A DNA stretch of 31,997 bases, taken from positions 1-31,997 of the forward strand of contig JAHILZ010000018.1 of NCBI GenBank assembly GCA_018896765.1. Direction: 5' to 3'. Positions 1 through 7,437 of the stretch are shown here, piece after piece. The first letter of the stretch is position 1. Every line of letters starts with the position of its first letter. A program made the translations under genes and the position numbers. Source of the DNA: Patescibacteria group bacterium. Lineage in GTDB: Bacteria; Patescibacteriota; Minisyncoccia; JAHIHE01. The notes below the pieces were generated by a model, which worked only from the letters and a program-made list of their open reading frames with translations, was not told the origin of the DNA and made no database searches.

Positions 1-50
1 CAAGGTTCGGGTAAAAATTGTTCCCTTAAAATTTGGAAGGTGAAATAAAT

Positions 51-281
51 ATGGCAGAACCGAGTCCTATGAAGAAATTAGTGGAAAACGCAGCTAAATC
101 TGAATGCCCGGGTGGAACACAATCCTGTGGATTATGCGCGGGTTTGGTAAAGGAGTCTTGTCCAGCCCAAGAGGTATGCGACAAAAAACTTTGCCCTGAA
201 ACGCTCGGCATACCTTGCTGTGTAAATTGTGCTTGTGAAGAAGAAAAACAGCGATTTGTGGCAATAGATTGTAGCCATTAG
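51..281 (+). CDS. small Cys-rich protein, unknown function
   Basis: This 76-residue protein has 11 cysteines (for example CGLC, a CC pair followed by NCAC, and a penultimate-region DC) and no signal peptide or membrane segment. The spacing suggests metal or Fe-S binding, or disulfide packing, but I do not recognise a family. I chose the ATG at 51 over an upstream in-frame TTG at 33 because GGAAGGTGA sits about 8 nt upstream, a good ribosome binding site. It is followed 23 nt later by a roadblock-type gene and probably shares its transcript. A cysteine-rich RiPP precursor is conceivable because a radical SAM gene lies 2.3 kb downstream, but the genes are not adjacent and a terminator separates them. 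Confidence 0.65.
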   Translation: MAEPSPMKKLVENAAKSECPGGTQSCGLCAGLVKESCPAQEVCDKKLCPETLGIPCCVNCACEEEKQRFVAIDCSH

Positions 282-304
282 CTGAAAAGTAAAGAGGTAA
301 AAGA

Positions 305-670
305 ATGACAAGAAAAGGCAATAGCGAATTGGAAAAAATTCTGAGATCGTTTATGAATATCGAAGCTGTGCTGGCCGCGGTTGTGGTAAACAGCGAGGGC
401 GTTCTTTTGGAATCAAATGTTTCAAAAGGCGTCAACACAAAAGTCCTCATAAGCAATTACGATTTGCTGAGCATCGCGAAGGAAAAAGGGGAAAAGCTCA
501 AAAAGGGAAACCTTAATGAGATTATTCTTAGTTTTGAAAACGCGAAGCTGATAATCAAAAAAGTCAACGCTGATGCTGTGTTGCTGGCGTTAATCGGCAA
601 AGAGGCAAATCTTCAGCTAATTGAGCTAGAGATAAAAAGAGCCGCGAGAGAAATCAAAAAAGTTGTTTAG
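305..670 (+). CDS. roadblock/LC7 domain protein
   Basis: The 121 residues match the roadblock/LC7 (MglB-like) fold in pattern: an N-terminal helix, a hydrophobic strand (VLAAVVVNSEG) followed by a turn, a central helix, a strand pair around LNEIILSFENAKLIIKKV, then AVLLALIGKEANLQLIELEI and a final amphipathic helix. Such proteins usually dimerise and act on small Ras-like GTPases (MglA type) or serve as scaffolds; no GTPase gene is seen in this window. A good GAGGT sequence (GTAAAGAGGTAAAAGA) precedes the ATG. The gene follows the Cys-rich gene closely, so the two are probably co-transcribed. Family assignment is from residue pattern only. Confidence 0.7.
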   Translation: MTRKGNSELEKILRSFMNIEAVLAAVVVNSEGVLLESNVSKGVNTKVLISNYDLLSIAKEKGEKLKKGNLNEIILSFENAKLIIKKVNADAVLLALIGKEANLQLIELEIKRAAREIKKVV

Positions 671-703
671 AGGCGATAAATTAGAAGAAAATAAAAAGCG
701 ATA

Positions 704-719
704 AAGGAGCTTGCTCCTT
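704..719 (+). other. short perfect hairpin, no T-tract
   Basis: AAGGAGC and GCTCCTT form a 7-bp stem around a TT loop in the 113-nt gap between the roadblock gene and the OMPDC-like gene. There is no run of T after it, so it is not a classical terminator. It contains AGGAG and could be an mRNA stability or processing hairpin. Confidence 0.4.
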
Positions 720-783
720 GTGAATAGAATATGAACATGAACGAAAAACAGTAAAAGAAAATAAATTAAGGATGTGAAAGAAA

Positions 784-1584
784 ATGAATGGAAAAATTTT
801 AGACCCAATCGGAATGCATTTAGGACTGGCCCTTGATGGCATGACATTGCAGCAGGCAATTAAATTGTCAGCAAATACGTCGGGAAAAATAGCAATTCTC
901 AAGGCGAACGATCTTGCTTTAGATAGAGGATCTAAAGATGTAGTGGAAGTGTTAAGCGCCCTGATACCCGAAAAAGGAGGAATATGGATTGATTCCAAGT
1001 CTTTTGATACCGATGGCACTATGAATAGCACTACGACAAAAATTGGCGGAAATGGCGCGCGTATTATGTCAGTGCATTTGCTGAATTCGCGCAATGCGCT
1101 TCTGTCTGCGCAAAAGGCGGCGGCTAGCAATGCTTGTTTTTTAACAGGCATTACAATATTGACTTCCTATACAGAAGAAGAAGCACTGGAAATATTCCGC
1201 AGATCGCTTTCCGAATTGGTGCCATGGCTGACAGAACGAGGAAAAGATCTGGGATTTAAATCCGTTGTCTGTTCAGCTACTCAACTGCCGGGTCTGATCG
1301 AGAAGGGCTTATTGGAAGGCATGGTGCCCATAATACCGGGCACAAGGTCAATGACTACTATCGATATCAGCAATTTGAATCCCCAAGTGCAAACCGATAG
1401 CACCGAAAACGTTTTCAAGATTCTGGCAGAAAATAATATGCAGGGGGTTGTGGTTCTTGGAAGCGAGGTTACTAAAGCAAAAAATCAAGTCCAAAAACTT
1501 GCTGAAATTAAGGCAAGTATCCAAAGAAAACTTGACGAGAACGGACTGAAATTGGAGCCGAGAATTCCGTTGCTGGAGGCCTAA
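784..1584 (+). CDS. orotidine 5'-phosphate decarboxylase-like protein
   Basis: A 266-residue TIM-barrel protein of the OMP decarboxylase superfamily. It begins with an LALDGMTLQQAIKLS segment typical of strand 1. The catalytic DxKxxD motif is present as DSKSFD (D70, K72, D75), and a preceding ILKAND carries the expected earlier Lys. Strand 5 reads ITILTSY and the late phosphate loop reads PGTRSMT. In canonical PyrF a final GRxIT loop supplies the phosphate-gripping Arg; here that loop reads GSEVT (residues 226-230), so the Arg is missing. The protein may therefore act on another pyrimidine-like or sugar-phosphate substrate rather than OMP. AAGGA lies 11-15 nt upstream of the ATG. It is followed by a hairpin, a mini-ORF and a terminator. 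A relaxed pyrF or a KGPDC/HPS-type enzyme is the alternative. Confidence 0.72.
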   Translation: MNGKILDPIGMHLGLALDGMTLQQAIKLSANTSGKIAILKANDLALDRGSKDVVEVLSALIPEKGGIWIDSKSFDTDGTMNSTTTKIGGNGARIMSVHLLNSRNALLSAQKAAASNACFLTGITILTSYTEEEALEIFRRSLSELVPWLTERGKDLGFKSVVCSATQLPGLIEKGLLEGMVPIIPGTRSMTTIDISNLNPQVQTDSTENVFKILAENNMQGVVVLGSEVTKAKNQVQKLAEIKASIQRKLDENGLKLEPRIPLLEA

Positions 1585-1597
1585 CGAGAGAAGAACA

Positions 1598-1622
1598 AGT
1601 AGTTGAGTTCATCTCAACTACT
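1598..1622 (+). promoter_or_regulatory. 10-bp hairpin leading into mini-ORF and terminator
   Basis: AGTAGTTGAG and CTCAACTACT form a perfect 10-bp stem with loop TTCAT just after the OMPDC-like gene. It is followed by an 8-codon reading frame with its own GAGGTG ribosome binding site (ATG at 1645) that ends inside the next terminator stem. The arrangement resembles an attenuator, or the remnant of a lost gene start. Confidence 0.4.
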
Positions 1623-1644
1623 AAATTTAATGAGGTGATTGAAA

Positions 1645-1671
1645 ATGGAAAATAAATCTCACGAGCGGTGA
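1645..1671 (+). other. mini-ORF with Shine-Dalgarno (8 codons)
   Basis: The frame encodes M-E-N-K-S-H-E-R and then UGA. GAGGTG lies 7 nt upstream of the ATG, a strong site by the standards of this window. Its last codons form the 5' arm of the terminator hairpin starting at 1663, so translating ribosomes would disturb that hairpin. It could be a leader peptide, or the truncated start of a gene displaced when the structured repeat arrived. Confidence 0.3.
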
Positions 1672-1812
1672 AAAAACTTCATTCGCTCTTTTTTTTTCTA
1701 AACAATATTTAACCTATTGCGTTAACAAAGCCATGGCAGAATTAACGCAATAGGTTTGAAAAGTTTGGAAAACCAAGTTTTGAGCGCGTGAAACCATCAT
1801 CGCTCTTTTTTT
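1663..1812 (+). repeat. structured repeat copy A (terminator-hairpin-hairpin-terminator)
   Basis: This ~150 bp unit has four parts. A first terminator hairpin has GAGCG/CGCTC arms at 1663-1688 followed by a long T-run. A perfect 15-bp inverted repeat occupies 1711-1725 and 1742-1756; its 16-nt loop contains the palindrome GCCATGGC. A small hairpin with arms around TTTGG and CCAAG (near 1760-1780) needs G-U pairs, favouring an RNA formed from the + strand. A second GAGCG/CGCTC terminator hairpin (1782-1805) with a T-run closes the unit. Bases 1696-1793 are the same as 3716-3814 apart from one extra T. It separates the OMPDC-like gene from the UPRT-like gene. Confidence 0.85.
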
Positions 1813-1927
1813 ATTGATTTGGATGTTTTCCGTTTTTCTGTTAAAATTATACTAATGCAAACATGCATAAAGGAGGACAGTTTTGTCCTTTTAAAATTAA
1901 AAGAAAAACATTAGGAGATGATGAAAC
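1813..1927 (+). promoter_or_regulatory. leader of UPRT-like/radical SAM operon
   Basis: A possible -10 (TATACT, 1848-1853) lies just after repeat copy A, but no convincing -35 is seen. GGAC and GTCC around AGTTTT form a small hairpin at about 1877-1890, next to an AAAGGAGG sequence. AGGAG at 1913-1917 serves the TTG start at 1928. Since copy A ends in a terminator, the downstream pair needs its own promoter and this gap is the obvious place. Confidence 0.35.
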
Positions 1928-2593
1928 TTGTTAGAAATAAATGGAGAAAAATTTCCGAACGTAATGTATGCGCAAAAGAAAGAAATTGATGAAGCCGTGC
2001 GTTTGATGCAGCCCGATTTGAATATTTCGATTACGGAATTTCGGCAATATTGGGAAAGAATCTATCAAATATTACTGCGGGTCTATTTCGGAAACCTGAA
2101 AGTCAGTAAAAAGAATGTTGGCCTCACTATTGTTTTAAGAGCCGCTAACGCCGGTTTTTTGGCAATGAAAGAAAGGCTATTGGAATATGGTATGCCGGTG
2201 TTTACAGTGTGGACTGCTCGCAATGAAATATCCATTCAAGCGGAAATTCTGCGATGTAACCTTCCAAGTAAAATTCCTTACGGAATGTCAGCATTGATCT
2301 TGGATTTAATGTGCGCCACAGGAACGAGTAGCGGCATAACGATACAAGAGCTGAAAAAGCGCGGATTTAAAGATATAACTTGCGTATTTGGAGTCGCATC
2401 GCCTGAAGGACTGAAAGTATTAAGAGATAATCATCTTGATGTCAAAAATATAGTCGGCTTCACCGGACCAAATATCGGCTTGAACAAAAAGGGATATATA
2501 ATTTATCTCAATACCGGTAAAATGGTTGTAGGCGATGTCGGCGACAGATGGATGGGAATAACAAGCGACGGAAATTTGCTGCCGTCATTGTGA
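1928..2593 (+). CDS. uracil phosphoribosyltransferase-like protein
   Basis: A 221-residue type I phosphoribosyltransferase closest in pattern to UPRTase. A VLRAANAGF segment corresponds to the PILRAG region. The PRPP loop is DLMCATGTSSG (residues 126-136, compare D-P-M-L-A-T-G-G-S). ASPEGLKVLRDNHLDVK matches the a-a-P-E-G region. The end GYIIYLN...GDVGDRWMG (GDR at 205-207) corresponds to the uracil-recognising C-terminus. UPRTases make UMP from uracil and PRPP; the divergence here leaves the base uncertain. It starts with TTG after AGGAGATGATGAAAC and ends in UGA, the only gene here using that stop apart from one broken gene. The radical SAM start follows 9 nt later in the same frame, so the two are surely co-translated neighbours. 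The pair is bounded by repeats A and B. Confidence 0.75.
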   Translation: MLEINGEKFPNVMYAQKKEIDEAVRLMQPDLNISITEFRQYWERIYQILLRVYFGNLKVSKKNVGLTIVLRAANAGFLAMKERLLEYGMPVFTVWTARNEISIQAEILRCNLPSKIPYGMSALILDLMCATGTSSGITIQELKKRGFKDITCVFGVASPEGLKVLRDNHLDVKNIVGFTGPNIGLNKKGYIIYLNTGKMVVGDVGDRWMGITSDGNLLPSL

Positions 2594-2602
2594 GGTGAAT
2601 TT

Positions 2603-3670
2603 ATGGGAAGATTTGAAAGTCGTTCGTTTTTTCCATTTTGCCAATGGGAATTGATAACCGATTGCAATTTGGAATGCGAAGGGTGCCAGGTTAGGAATAA
2701 AATTGCGGCAGGATCTCAACAGCCGCGGATAGAAATTGTTCTTAGAAGCATAGATGATCTGATATGCGCTGGTGTCCAGAATTTGGAGTTCATTGGCGGA
2801 GAACCTTTGTTATATAAAGATCTTCCAATAGTGCTCGAATATTTGAATCGCCAAAAGGAAATAAAAAGATTTGCCATTCTCACTAATGCAATCGCGCGCG
2901 ATGCTCTCCAAAAAATCAAACCGGAGCTTTCTTTGGAAAAAGGCGGCTTGGTAGTGAGTATAAATTATACATTGGAACAATGCGGCGAGTTGTTAAGCGC
3001 CGGGATAGACACGGGAATGGTTAAAAAAAGCATTGCAGGATGGAGAGCGCTTGAAGAATTTAGCAACCATTGCTGGACAAGAGTGAATTGCGCGGTAAAT
3101 ACTATAAATGGCGCAAACTTTGCCGATATTGCCCTGAGGGTTTCAGAGATGGGCGGATTTTTCAGTTTATGTCCGCTTATTTATAAGCGCGCAGAGCATG
3201 ATTCGGGATTGGAATTGACTTTCCGGTCTCCGACGGTTGGTATTGCTCCGACGGAAAAGGACAAGAAAACCATAGAAAAATCAATAATCGAGCTTTGCAA
3301 GCTTAAAAAAAAGTATCCGAAGCAAATCATTTCGTCCGAAGACTATTTGAAGTTGGTTGTTGCAAGTTGTAAAGATCCGACAAAAATATATCCGGCAAAT
3401 TGCAGCGGTATGGGAATGCCTTATTTGCGAATAAGTTCGGAAATTGGTAAGTCATTAAGGGATGGCAAAACCGCATTTCAGTTGCGGGCATGTAGCGACA
3501 TAAAGGGCTCGAATATTTCTAAAATTGTAACCTCTGATCTTAGAAATTTGAATATTCAGAAAAAGCTGCCTTTTATTTATCAGCGTGATCCTGAAGTGAG
3601 AAAATGTTGTCAAGAAGAAGGATGCGTTTGGAGCGTAACGCATCTGCTTGCTTCAAAAGTTTTACTATAA
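2603..3670 (+). CDS. radical SAM protein with SPASM-like C-terminus
   Basis: 355 residues. The radical SAM motif CxxxCxxC is C21-NLE-C25-EG-C28, and the SAM-binding GGEP is at residues 65-68, followed by a typical strand AILTNAI. The C-terminal third has further cysteines arranged like a SPASM/twitch auxiliary cluster: NCSGMGMPYLRI, then RAC about 30 residues on, then KCCQEEGC close to the end. Such enzymes use a 5'-deoxyadenosyl radical to modify peptides or small molecules. The substrate is not evident; the UPRT-like partner upstream hints at a nucleobase or nucleotide, while SPASM members often act on peptides. GAGGTGA is 6 nt upstream of the ATG. Repeat B begins 14 nt after the stop. Confidence 0.85.
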   Translation: MGRFESRSFFPFCQWELITDCNLECEGCQVRNKIAAGSQQPRIEIVLRSIDDLICAGVQNLEFIGGEPLLYKDLPIVLEYLNRQKEIKRFAILTNAIARDALQKIKPELSLEKGGLVVSINYTLEQCGELLSAGIDTGMVKKSIAGWRALEEFSNHCWTRVNCAVNTINGANFADIALRVSEMGGFFSLCPLIYKRAEHDSGLELTFRSPTVGIAPTEKDKKTIEKSIIELCKLKKKYPKQIISSEDYLKLVVASCKDPTKIYPANCSGMGMPYLRISSEIGKSLRDGKTAFQLRACSDIKGSNISKIVTSDLRNLNIQKKLPFIYQRDPEVRKCCQEEGCVWSVTHLLASKVLL

Positions 3671-3684
3671 ACTAAAAATCGTCT

Positions 3685-3840
3685 GAGCGCGTGAAACTTC
3701 ACCCGCTCTTTTTTATTCTAAACAATATTTTAACCTATTGCGTTAACAAAGCCATGGCAGAATTAACGCAATAGGTTTGAAAAGTTTGGAAAACCAAGTT
3801 TTGAGCGCGTGAAATTATCACCGCTCATTTTTTATTTTTT
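3685..3840 (+). repeat. structured repeat copy B
   Basis: This second copy has the same order as copy A: terminator hairpin (GAGCG/CGCTC arms at 3685-3708, then T-run), perfect 15-bp inverted repeat (3732-3746 with 3763-3777, loop again with GCCATGGC), G-U-containing small hairpin, and terminator hairpin (3803-3826). Bases 3716-3814 match copy A except for one T. The inner sequences of the terminator stems differ but still pair (GTGAA/TTCAC, GTGA/TCAC, GTGA/TCAT), so structure is kept while sequence drifts. It also lies at the 3' end of the convergent - strand glycosyltransferase gene and may stop both transcripts. Confidence 0.85.
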
Positions 3841-5524
3841 ATTGAACTTTGTATTTAGTCACCACGATCCATCCTCTATAGTCGAAAACATCTTGGAATC
3901 CCGCTTCGTCTGTTTGCGTCCAATTTAGAGGAATTTCCGGCTTTCCGCTGCCGAATCCGGTGGTCCAGATCAGCCAAATAGTTTCTGAGCGCCTTAAATT
4001 TTTATTAAAATCGGTTAGCAGGTCGCAGTCAGTCAATAAGGCAGTGCCGGAAAAATGCGGGATTTGGCTTAAAGCCGTTAGTCCAGGCGTGTAAAGCAAA
4101 GGAGTCAGGTATTCGGGATATACGCGGTAATCGTCAAAAACATTGTTTTCTTGAATCATCTCGCTTGGATTAAAATTCGAAGGATAGGCGCCGCCAAAGT
4201 AATTTCTATAAGCGTAATGCTTATAGGTGAAAAAAATAAACGATGAGTTGATGTATACTTTGTCTTCCGGCTTGACGTTTTGAAATAAATATTCCGAGGC
4301 GCCCGCCATTCCGGGTTTTCCGGCCGGGCTGGCGTTTTGCCATCCTTTTGCGAATAATAAGATACTGCCTATGGCAAGAACACCCAAGAGGATATTTTGC
4401 AAGATTCTTTTTTTAATCGATTCCAAAAAAATAGCCAGAATTATAAAATAGAATAAGCCGACGAAAACAAAATAGCGGTCGAGATATAAAGATCTTTTTA
4501 AAGAAAGAATTACCGATATTATAAATGGAATAAGAAATGAAAAAATCACCAGCCATTTATAATTATTTTTTTCTCGTTTTAACGCGAGCGCCAAAATTAT
4601 CAAAAATGCCAAAGAAATTATTATAAGATTTACGTTTGAGGCATAAATATTTGCGCCGGTGAAAAGATGGAGTATGGTATTGGGGATTGAGTAGCGGTCC
4701 ATTGCGGGAATCCAGTAATTTTCTTCGACTTGGCTGAGCTGCTTTACCAGCACTGGAAGCCAAGGCAAAAATATTATAAAAGAGATAATATAGGCGATAA
4801 GCGCGCCTTTGATATTTTCGCTTTTCGCCCATTCTTTAATTTTTAAGCCATGATTTTTTAATACGAGGAGAACCGCGAATAGCGCTTGGGCGGCTACGGA
4901 AAAAATCAAATAATAATGCGTATAAATAGCCAGCGCCGCGCTTATGCCATATAATATCCACCATTTATATTTTTTTATTTTTATAGCTAATTTTGCCAAT
5001 ATGCCTCTTGCCGTCGATTTTTCATCGGTTAAATACGCATTTTTAAATATTTCTTTTTCGGACGCGCTACGCGTTTCAATCGCCTTGGCTAAAAGCCAGC
5101 TTGAAAGCACGATTAAAAATGTGCCAAGCGTGTACATTCTCGCTTCGGTTGCGTATTGAATTTGAAAAGGATTTATCGCGATGAAAGCGGCTGATATTAA
5201 GCTAAGTTTTTCGTTTTTGAATGCGGTTTTAACGAATAAATAGGTGAAATATATAGTTAAAACTCCAAAAAATGCGGAAAAAAGGCGCAAGGAAAGCAAG
5301 CTATCGCCTAAAAGAATATCCCAAACGCGGAGTATTATGTAATAAAGAGGCGGGTGAACATCGAGTATGATGCGAGCGATCATTTCGCCAAATGGATAGC
5401 GTATAAGCAACGCGGAAAATGCCTCATCGTGCCAAAGCGAAACATCCGCGATTTGGTAAAGGCGGAGGAAAGAGCCGGCGAGGAGGATTGCTGGTAGATA
5501 TAATTTTGATTTGTTTATAGGCAT
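3839..5524 (-). CDS. GT-C family membrane glycosyltransferase (PMT/ArnT-like)
   Basis: About 561 residues with roughly ten or more hydrophobic segments. The first periplasmic loop carries the Asp-Glu signature of the GT-C/PMT_2 family (LWHDEAFSALL) followed by HPPLYY. The C-terminal quarter is a soluble outer domain with aromatic residues. Family members transfer a sugar from a polyprenyl-phosphate carrier to protein, lipid or glycan outside the membrane. I start at the ATG at 5524 rather than an upstream in-frame TTG at 5545, because the extra residues are encoded by a palindromic repeat. A second GT-C gene lies upstream on the same strand, separated by that repeat. The exact donor and acceptor cannot be told. 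Confidence 0.85.
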   Translation of the reverse strand: MPINKSKLYLPAILLAGSFLRLYQIADVSLWHDEAFSALLIRYPFGEMIARIILDVHPPLYYIILRVWDILLGDSLLSLRLFSAFFGVLTIYFTYLFVKTAFKNEKLSLISAAFIAINPFQIQYATEARMYTLGTFLIVLSSWLLAKAIETRSASEKEIFKNAYLTDEKSTARGILAKLAIKIKKYKWWILYGISAALAIYTHYYLIFSVAAQALFAVLLVLKNHGLKIKEWAKSENIKGALIAYIISFIIFLPWLPVLVKQLSQVEENYWIPAMDRYSIPNTILHLFTGANIYASNVNLIIISLAFLIILALALKREKNNYKWLVIFSFLIPFIISVILSLKRSLYLDRYFVFVGLFYFIILAIFLESIKKRILQNILLGVLAIGSILLFAKGWQNASPAGKPGMAGASEYLFQNVKPEDKVYINSSFIFFTYKHYAYRNYFGGAYPSNFNPSEMIQENNVFDDYRVYPEYLTPLLYTPGLTALSQIPHFSGTALLTDCDLLTDFNKNLRRSETIWLIWTTGFGSGKPEIPLNWTQTDEAGFQDVFDYRGWIVVTKYKVQ

Positions 5525-5657
5525 TTTTTTAATGTCAAATTTCAAAATCCAAATGTCAATTCAAGTCCAAAATTCAAATTTCAAAAATTATAAATTTGAT
5601 ATTTAGTCATTTGGCATTGATTTGTCATTTGAACTTTGATATTTGGATTTATTAGTT
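5525..5657. repeat. palindromic quasi-tandem spacer (CCAAATGTCAAAT type)
   Basis: The whole gap between the two glycosyltransferase genes is built from short units such as AAATCCAAATGTCAA and AAATTCAAATTTCAA, followed by the complementary strand (ATTTGTCATTTGAACTTTGA), giving one long imperfect hairpin. A spacer with the same units lies at 20734-20860. No gene or clear promoter is seen in it. Confidence 0.75.
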
Positions 5658-7274
5658 TTATTCCTCATACACTTCCATTATTATTTCTCCGAATTTATTT
5701 TTTTCTTCAAAAGCCAAGCGCGCTTCCGGGTGATATTGTTTGAATTTTGCAATATCGAATAAAGTCGATTGGGTAAAAATTATTTGGTCGCCGGGCGCCA
5801 GTCGGACTTCATAAGATTTCTCGGGAAGAACGAGCTGATAAGGATTATTTGTTAAGGTCGTAAAATATAGAATGGTTTGCTCGGAAAACGCGTCAAGCGA
5901 TAAATAAGTTTTTGCTTTATTGTTTCTGGCATTTAAATAGTTGCCGACGGCGGTGAGGTCTGATCTGTAAGCGTAATACGCTTCAGGCGAATTAGCGTAA
6001 TTAATAAAATAAGCGTTATATGCGCCGGTAAAAATTAAAGCGATGTAAAACGCCAGGGCGAACGCCAGAAGATTAGCGGCGATAGAATCATTTTTAAATT
6101 TATTATGCGCGCATTTTATAATTTTTGCCAAGATTATCGCCGGAAAAATAAAAACCGCAGGGATTGCTCCGACCAAGCGCAAGCCGTGAGGAATGCCTTC
6201 GGCGGTCATAAGTTCCGGCACGAGCATGGCAAAAAACCAAAAGATCAAAATAAGATATTTCCCGTCGCGAAAATCAGTTTTATAATAAATATATTTCGCG
6301 GATCGCCATAGCGCGTAGATCAAGCCGGCTAAAAAGAAAATACTGATAGCGGGAGGCAAAAATGGCATTCCTGACACATTGTGCCGCCAATTTAAATCTC
6401 CTTCGGTAAAGAAAGACAAGGCGGTTTTTTCTGCTACGGTTAAAATGGTTCCGATTAGATCGCCGTGATTCAAGCTGGCCGTAAATACGGAAACCTGTCC
6501 CGATCTGCCGACAAATGAACCCGGGTGCGTCCAAAAATAATGCGCGAGCGGCGAGATAAAAATCGCGAACGCAACCGCAAAGCAGGCTAAATATTTTTTC
6601 CAGGAGTAAATATAACCGCGCATCTGCGGAAAGTTCTTATATTTGGCGTAAAGTAAGGCCAAAAGTAAAAATCCTAAAATAACGGGCATCATCCGATACG
6701 CGATATAAGTGTAAAAGCCAAGCGCGAAAAAAGCGCCGGCAAGGATCGCGGAGTAAATTTTTTGCCGATCGGCCCGGCTTTGGATAAAGCGGACGATATA
6801 GTAAAAAGTCAAAGTAGTGAAAAGTGGAATCATTATGGCGCGGAAAGCGGTTCTTGAAAGTACGATGTGCCAGGCGGAGACGGCCATAAAAAATGACGCC
6901 AGCGCCGCGGTTTTAAAACCGAACATCCGGCGCGCCAAGAAAAACAAAACAATAACTTCCGCGATTCCGGCAATCGCCGAGACGATATGGTGCTGCCACG
7001 GGCCGCGTCCGAAAAATTCCACGGAGATTGCCAAGAGATAAAAAAACAATCCTTCGCGGCCATTGCCTCTTTCGAAAAATGGCGAACGGTCGCCCTGAAG
7101 GATGCTGTTGACATCAATGCCGTTGGCGGCTTCGTCAGGAAAGAGTCCGCCCGGCAATTGAGATATTTGCCATAATCTAAAGAAGGAGGCAATCAGAGCT
7201 ATGATGATTATAGCGAAGATTGTTTTGTGTTTTTTGATAAACGCTAGCGGATATTTTCCAAGCGAATTAGTCAT
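5658..7274 (-). CDS. GT-C family membrane glycosyltransferase (PMT_2-like)
   Basis: 538 residues, highly hydrophobic with about ten membrane segments. After the first membrane helix (IFAIIIIALIASFFRLW) the outer loop carries LFPDEAANGID, the Asp-Glu catalytic signature of GT-C enzymes, and a later NGREGLFFYLL segment matches the second conserved loop. The last ~120 residues form a soluble domain (YLSLDAFSEQTILYF onward). It belongs to the same broad family as the next gene downstream but the two are clearly diverged, not a recent duplication. Probable role: glycan or protein glycosylation on the cell surface using a lipid-linked sugar. The ATG start at 7274 has no Shine-Dalgarno sequence. Confidence 0.82.
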   Translation of the reverse strand: MTNSLGKYPLAFIKKHKTIFAIIIIALIASFFRLWQISQLPGGLFPDEAANGIDVNSILQGDRSPFFERGNGREGLFFYLLAISVEFFGRGPWQHHIVSAIAGIAEVIVLFFLARRMFGFKTAALASFFMAVSAWHIVLSRTAFRAIMIPLFTTLTFYYIVRFIQSRADRQKIYSAILAGAFFALGFYTYIAYRMMPVILGFLLLALLYAKYKNFPQMRGYIYSWKKYLACFAVAFAIFISPLAHYFWTHPGSFVGRSGQVSVFTASLNHGDLIGTILTVAEKTALSFFTEGDLNWRHNVSGMPFLPPAISIFFLAGLIYALWRSAKYIYYKTDFRDGKYLILIFWFFAMLVPELMTAEGIPHGLRLVGAIPAVFIFPAIILAKIIKCAHNKFKNDSIAANLLAFALAFYIALIFTGAYNAYFINYANSPEAYYAYRSDLTAVGNYLNARNNKAKTYLSLDAFSEQTILYFTTLTNNPYQLVLPEKSYEVRLAPGDQIIFTQSTLFDIAKFKQYHPEARLAFEEKNKFGEIIMEVYEE

Positions 7275-7437
7275 TGTAATAATTTTTAGATTGTGTTATA
7301 GTATTGAATATATAATAACATATTTCATAAGTTTTTGCATTAGGCGAAATTATGGAATATGGATAGTTAGCAGATTTATGTAATGTTTTTTGGATTTAAC
7401 CCATACTTAAATTTAAAAAATTTATGTAAATAAAAAT

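Noticed and set aside
33..50. Upstream TTG start for the Cys-rich protein
   Set aside because: It would lie within the ribosome binding site region of the much better ATG at 51.
681..1151. Long antisense open frames opposite conserved genes (also opposite 8142-8645, 18621-19166, 27382-27906)
   Set aside because: Each is opposite a recognisable or better-supported gene, lacks a ribosome site and has a composition expected from the complementary strand.
1711..1756. Integron attC site
   Set aside because: The hairpin is perfectly paired and lacks the RYYYAAC/GTTRRRY core pair and the unpaired extrahelical bases of attC; no integrase is present.
1928..3670. UPRT-like and radical SAM genes as one fused protein read through UGA
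   Set aside because: They are in one frame, but the second gene has its own good GAGGTGA site and ATG directly after the stop; ordinary neighbours explain it.
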